Shown piece after piece: positions 60,512-64,000 of a stretch of 64,000 nucleotides of DNA (position 1 is its first letter; each line of letters begins with the position of its first letter). The stretch comes from JAHEEL01 sp963785245 (GTDB taxonomy: Bacteria; Actinomycetota; Acidimicrobiia; Spongiisociales; UBA5794): the NCBI GenBank assembly GCA_963785245.1, contig CAWAUO010000005.1:62001-126000 (forward strand), written 5' to 3'. Under the pieces are notes generated by a model. It had not been told where the DNA came from. It ran no database searches and worked only from the letters and a program-made list of their open reading frames with translations. The position numbers and the translations under genes are program-made.

Positions 60512-61183
60512 CTACCGCTCGATTTCGTCACTCAGGTGCCGGCTGAAGCGCCGGCAGTACTCCAGGTCCTCGATTCGAAGGTTCGGACCCGGAGTGGATG
60601 CGAGAGCAATGGATTCGTGATAACGATCGAGTACCTCGGTTGGTTCGATGGAGTTGAAGTCGTGTGGACCCCGGACACCCAGTTCGTGCAGGAAACGAGC
60701 GAATGCCGGCCCAACACCGTTGATCCGCACCAGGTTGCTGAGGTCGACGGCGAGGGCTAGTCGGTCACCGTCGATACCGTGGTCGGTGGCAAGGGCTTCG
60801 CGTTCGGACCGAGAACTCCCTCGTTCATAGAGGGACCGTGTCGACGTGATCCCGGCATCCATGAGACGCCCGAGTTCCGGGTCGGTGAGGACGTCCAGGT
60901 GTGAGAGCGGGATAGGTTTGGACACGTAGGCGTTGACTTCGCGGTTCAGCACGGTCACGTACTTCTCGTCGACGCCGAGACCGGCGGCCAGATCCGCGTA
61001 GTGACGCTTGTCGCTCAGCAGGCGTCGCAGGTCCTCGAGATTCTCGACGCTCATTCTGCGGAGCCCCGGCACGACTGCGGAGATCCCGTCCGCGAGCAGC
61101 CTGCGGCTCGGCAGGAGGTCGATTGTGAGGATCGTCTCCTCGAAGGTTTCGAGGGGGATCGTCGCGAGGTCAACCGAATACAT
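60512..61183 (-). CDS. DUF4332-like helix-hairpin-helix protein
   Basis: A 223-residue, all-helical protein. Two helix-hairpin-helix-like repeats are visible in the first and last thirds (ISAVVPGLRRMSVENLEDLR; DLSNLVRINGVGPAFARFLH, then LGVRGPHDFNSI). Such proteins often bind DNA or RNA ends as accessories of nucleases or repair proteins. ATG 61183 has no visible ribosome binding site. Function unknown. Confidence 0.8.
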   Translation of the reverse strand: MYSVDLATIPLETFEETILTIDLLPSRRLLADGISAVVPGLRRMSVENLEDLRRLLSDKRHYADLAAGLGVDEKYVTVLNREVNAYVSKPIPLSHLDVLTDPELGRLMDAGITSTRSLYERGSSRSEREALATDHGIDGDRLALAVDLSNLVRINGVGPAFARFLHELGVRGPHDFNSIEPTEVLDRYHESIALASTPGPNLRIEDLEYCRRFSRHLSDEIER

Positions 61184-61244
61184 CGTCGTTCACTCTGCCG
61201 ACTCTCATGACCGTTCCATGGTACGCCGGAGAGTCCTGCCCGAT

Positions 61245-61712
61245 TCAATTCACCGGCACGCGAGCGAGGGCCGCGCCCGGGGTGCGCATCTTCAACAGGG
61301 GCACACCGATTCCGTACGTGACGAACCGGCCAACCGGTTCGATCCGGATCGCGCACATCTCGCCCATCGTCTCGTCGATGCCGCGCATGAGGTCCTTCCT
61401 CAGGGTCGGTTCCACATCATCCATCGGGAGAATTGTCGCCAGCCCTGCGAACGTGATCACCGCAGGCGGTGCCTGGCGGATCCGGATTGGAAGGCGCTGC
61501 ACCGTCACCGTCACCGATACGTTCGGATTCCCCCGGATGTGACGGACCTTCCAGGTGCTCGGACCGGTGACGACGTTGATTCGGCGATCTTGCGCGACAT
61601 ACATGACGCCCGCCGCACGCGGCTCGCCCGACGGGTTGACGAAGCCGAGCACGGCGAACGGCCACTTCTCGATCTCGTTCCAGACTTCGGCGGCAGTGGT
61701 GGGAAGCGGCAT
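61245..61712 (-). CDS. PPOX-class split-barrel flavin/F420 protein
   Basis: A 155-residue protein of the pyridoxamine-phosphate-oxidase fold (KWPFAVLGFVNPSGEPRAAG, then VVTGPSTWKVRHIRGNPNVS). The actinobacterial branch includes F420- and haem-binding members; the cofactor cannot be decided here. GGAGG six to seven bases upstream fixes ATG 61712. It diverges from the methyltransferase gene. Confidence 0.8.
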   Translation of the reverse strand: MPLPTTAAEVWNEIEKWPFAVLGFVNPSGEPRAAGVMYVAQDRRINVVTGPSTWKVRHIRGNPNVSVTVTVQRLPIRIRQAPPAVITFAGLATILPMDDVEPTLRKDLMRGIDETMGEMCAIRIEPVGRFVTYGIGVPLLKMRTPGAALARVPVN

Positions 61713-61825
61713 GTGACCTCCGATCGTGGTCAGGTGATCGTCCCCCGGCTTGGTGAACGCGGCCAGGGGAGAACCTCACTTCCCCTTCTGGGTTGCGGTG
61801 GAGGTCGCGACGGTATCGTGACAGG

Positions 61826-62623
61826 ATGGCGCGATACACCCACGGTCACCACGACAGCGTCCTGCGATCCCACCGCTGGAGGACCGTCGAAAACTCGGCG
61901 GCGTACGTTGCCGGCCGACTTGGGCCCGGGCTGTCGGTTCTCGACGTGGGGTGCGGACCCGGGACACTCACTGTCGACCTTGCCCGGCGCGTTGCCCCTG
62001 GTCTCGTGGTCGGTATTGACAGTGCCGAAGAGATCATCGGGCAGGCGCGGGCCGCTGCTCCGGATGACGTGCCGAACCTCGTGTTCGCGGTCGGCGACGC
62101 CTACAACCTCGACTTCGACGACGACACGTTCGACATCGTTCATGCCCATCAGGTCCTCCAGCACCTCAACGATCCGGTCGCAGCCCTTCGGGAGATGCAC
62201 CGCGCGTGCCGACCCGAAGGGATCGTCGCCGTGCGCGACGCCGACTATGGGGCGATGACCTGGTACCCAATCAGTGACCGACTCGACCGATGGCTCTCCC
62301 TCTACCGGTCGATTGCCGTCGCGGACGGTGGCCAACCCGACGCTGGCCGGTACCTGCTCCAGTGGGTACACGAAGCTGATTTCTCCGCGGTCGAGGCGTC
62401 TGCAAGCGCATGGTCTTTCGCCACCCCCGAGGAACGGGATTGGTGGGGTGGGCTCTGGGCCGACCGCATCCGGCAGTCATCGTTCGCCGATCATGCGATC
62501 GAGACCGGTCTGGCGACACCGGCGGACCTCGAGGACCTCGCTGCAGGTTGGCTCGCTTGGGCCGCCGATCCCGACGGCTGGTTCACGGTGCCCCATGATG
62601 AAGTGGTAGCGGCGGTCGACTAG
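61826..62623 (+). CDS. SAM-dependent methyltransferase
   Basis: A 265-residue class I methyltransferase. The SAM-binding motif I is VLDVGCGPGTLTVDLA near residue 38-53, motif II is the acidic GIDSAEEIIGQARAAAPDD, and a DIVHAHQVLQHLNDPVAALR helix follows. The C-terminal ~100 residues are helical with WSFATPEERDWWGGLWADRI. TATCGT lies six bases before ATG 61826 and there is no clear ribosome binding site. The substrate is unknown. Confidence 0.88.
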   Translation: MARYTHGHHDSVLRSHRWRTVENSAAYVAGRLGPGLSVLDVGCGPGTLTVDLARRVAPGLVVGIDSAEEIIGQARAAAPDDVPNLVFAVGDAYNLDFDDDTFDIVHAHQVLQHLNDPVAALREMHRACRPEGIVAVRDADYGAMTWYPISDRLDRWLSLYRSIAVADGGQPDAGRYLLQWVHEADFSAVEASASAWSFATPEERDWWGGLWADRIRQSSFADHAIETGLATPADLEDLAAGWLAWAADPDGWFTVPHDEVVAAVD

Positions 62624-62801
62624 GAGATTGGCGACTGGCCCCATCGTCGTCATCCAGACTCCCAGAACCCTCTCCGCTGCGCTCCGGCCATCCGGCCGTT
62701 GTTCGCGCCTCCTCCACTCCGTGGGAGAGGAGAAGACTCGGCTGCTCGGCTCCGCACAACCGCAGTACCGTGTCTGGCTCACACACACGGAGGTCCTCAC
62801 C

Positions 62802-63227
62802 ATGCAGGTCAACCATGATCCGACGGCTGGGTTCAACGGGCTGATCGGGATCGAGTACGACGAGGCAACTCCGCAGCGCGTCGTGTTGGGCCTCGAGGTC
62901 GATGAGTGCCACCACCAGCCGTACGGCCTCGTGCATGGCGGTACCTACTGCGCGTTGGTCGAGACCGCAGCATCCTATGGTGCGGCCCTCGCCGCCATGG
63001 AGAAGGGCATGGTTGGGGCCGTCGGTGTCTCCAACTCGACCGACTTCTACCGGTCGCACCGCACCGGCAGGATCCTCGCCACGGCGATACCCGTCCACCA
63101 AGGTCGGACCCAGCAGGTCTGGCAGGTCGATGTGACTCGGGCTGAGGACGATGTCCTCCTGGCACGCGGTCAGGTCCGGCTCCAGAACATCGCCGATCCG
63201 AACGTCATCGGGGACTCGGGGGAGTAG
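62802..63227 (+). CDS. Acyl-CoA thioesterase, hotdog (PaaI-like)
   Basis: A 141-residue hotdog-fold protein. The family motif HQPYGLVHGGTYCALVETAA contains the catalytic Asn/Gly-His region, with the later Ser/Thr in NSTDFYRSHRTGRILATAIP. Relatives hydrolyse phenylacetyl- or related acyl-CoAs. CGGAGG six bases upstream fixes ATG 62802 and rejects the long upstream frame. It follows the methyltransferase gene by about 180 bases. Confidence 0.85.
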   Translation: MQVNHDPTAGFNGLIGIEYDEATPQRVVLGLEVDECHHQPYGLVHGGTYCALVETAASYGAALAAMEKGMVGAVGVSNSTDFYRSHRTGRILATAIPVHQGRTQQVWQVDVTRAEDDVLLARGQVRLQNIADPNVIGDSGE

Positions 63228-63346
63228 CGCAGGGCAGCCACCTCAGCCTCCGTTCGCGAGCGGGCGAGCGGGCGAGTCGTTAATGTCCTGTGCACCGGGG
63301 ACGATCGTGTTCTCGCGTCAGTAGCCACAAATGCGGAGGTTCGGCA

Positions 63347-64000
63347 ATGACGACAGAGACCGGGGATACGGCGACAGCGACGGGTTTCGGGAGTGTGGGC
63401 TTGCCTCGCAAGATCTCAGCCGGGTTGGTGATTCTGGTCGGCATCGTCTTCATCGTGGTGACGCTGATCAACAACCTGTTTGCGGTGGGACCCGCGTTCG
63501 AGGAGATGATCACCGACTTCCGACCACTCCTGTCCGAAGAATCGCTCGCTACGGCCAGCGCCGACATTGCGGTTCTCGAAGCTGCAGGGGAGGAATTCCA
63601 GACGGCGGTCGCACCGGGAATGGCTGAAGCGCTGGGGATGTCGCCGGAGGAGTTCGGCGGAATGGTCCAACAGCAGTATCCGGCCGTCGCTCAGGGGATG
63701 CAGGCGCTGCCTGAGATCACCGAGACGTTCAATGGTTTGATTCAGACGCTGGACAGCCAACGGACCCTGTTCGAGTCGGCGGATGCGATTCCGTCGAACG
63801 ACTTGCCGGCGACCACGGTGCCGTGGATTCTCACGATCTCGGGTCTGCTCGCGATTGTCGTCGGTGTTCTGCTGTTCATGCCGGGTCGTGCCTGGGCCAT
63901 CGTGGCAGCCGTGCTCGGTGCGGTTCTCGTGATCAGCACCTTCGCGCTGAACCTGCCGCAGAAGGCGGCCGACGCGGATCAGCTGAACGAGAACCTCACG
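63347..64000 (+). CDS. Two-TM exported protein, 3' partial
   Basis: The reading frame starts at ATG 63347 (GCGGAGG eight bases upstream) and runs off the window after 218 codons, ending with residues L-N-E-N-L-T. Residues ~23-47 form a TM helix (ISAGLVILVGIVFIVVTLIN), then a ~130-residue helical soluble domain, then two or three C-terminal TM helices from about residue 158. It does not match a recognised family here. The stop codon is outside the window. Confidence 0.7.
   Translation, partial: MTTETGDTATATGFGSVGLPRKISAGLVILVGIVFIVVTLINNLFAVGPAFEEMITDFRPLLSEESLATASADIAVLEAAGEEFQTAVAPGMAEALGMSPEEFGGMVQQQYPAVAQGMQALPEITETFNGLIQTLDSQRTLFESADAIPSNDLPATTVPWILTISGLLAIVVGVLLFMPGRAWAIVAAVLGAVLVISTFALNLPQKAADADQLNENLT

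Overview
The window is high-GC DNA with actinobacterial gene content: three likely F420/PPOX-type flavin proteins, a SARP/AfsR-like regulator, PadR and TetR regulators, a septum-formation-like membrane protein, a VanW/YoaR-like exported protein with a Thr/Pro tail, DinB/DUF664, DUF4870, YccF and BisC-type molybdoenzymes. Many start codons lie 6-7 bases after a TAnnnT hexamer with no Shine-Dalgarno sequence, as in leaderless actinobacterial transcripts. The style (secreted TTTTEPP tails, Cys-paired SLH-like repeats) suggests a free-living actinobacterium, perhaps Acidimicrobiia-like. That placement is inference; no rRNA or tRNA was seen. The window starts inside a LuxR-type regulator and ends inside a two-TM protein.

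Layout. 1-7.5 kb: 3' part of a LuxR/LAL regulator, a group-4 glycosyltransferase and a SARP/NB-ARC/TPR regulator, separated by two decayed gene remnants. 7.6-12.3 kb: a lipoprotein, a broken SGNH-like lipoprotein, a HIT protein, and a TetR-UGT glycosyltransferase operon with a palindrome at its promoter. 12.7-20.5 kb: stress/ion region with a USP-CBS protein, a CPA2 antiporter with two USP-like domains and its winged-helix partner, a truncated pentapeptide protein, DUF4870, an ATP-grasp ligase, and a TetR-USP operon. 20.5-25.6 kb: envelope genes, including divergent VanW-like and SLH-like/beta-helix genes. 25.8-33.7 kb: a trimethylamine-dehydrogenase-like flavoenzyme, MetF-like reductase, OsmC, SagB-type nitroreductase, an F420-type nitroreductase and a PabB-PabC fusion. 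33.9-45.6 kb: two MFS transporters, a CDF transporter, two MBL hydrolases, Lon protease with a HAIR-like upstream site, a BisC-like molybdoenzyme and an autoregulated PadR. 45.7-56 kb: small membrane and unknown proteins, an aldo/keto reductase, a nitroreductase, a septum-formation-like protein, an ABC ATPase and a MacB/FtsX-type ABC exporter. 56-64 kb: a GNAT pseudogene with two in-frame stops, an exonuclease, AraC, an F420-type LLM oxidoreductase, YccF, DUF4332, PPOX, methyltransferase and thioesterase genes.

No complete new multi-gene system (defence, CRISPR, secretion or large biosynthetic cluster) is evident. The least-explained structures are a 129-bp inverted-repeat element flanked by CTAG between a permease gene and the GNAT pseudogene, with a related single arm 3.4 kb upstream, and the window-wide leaderless start pattern. 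Several gene remnants show active gene decay.
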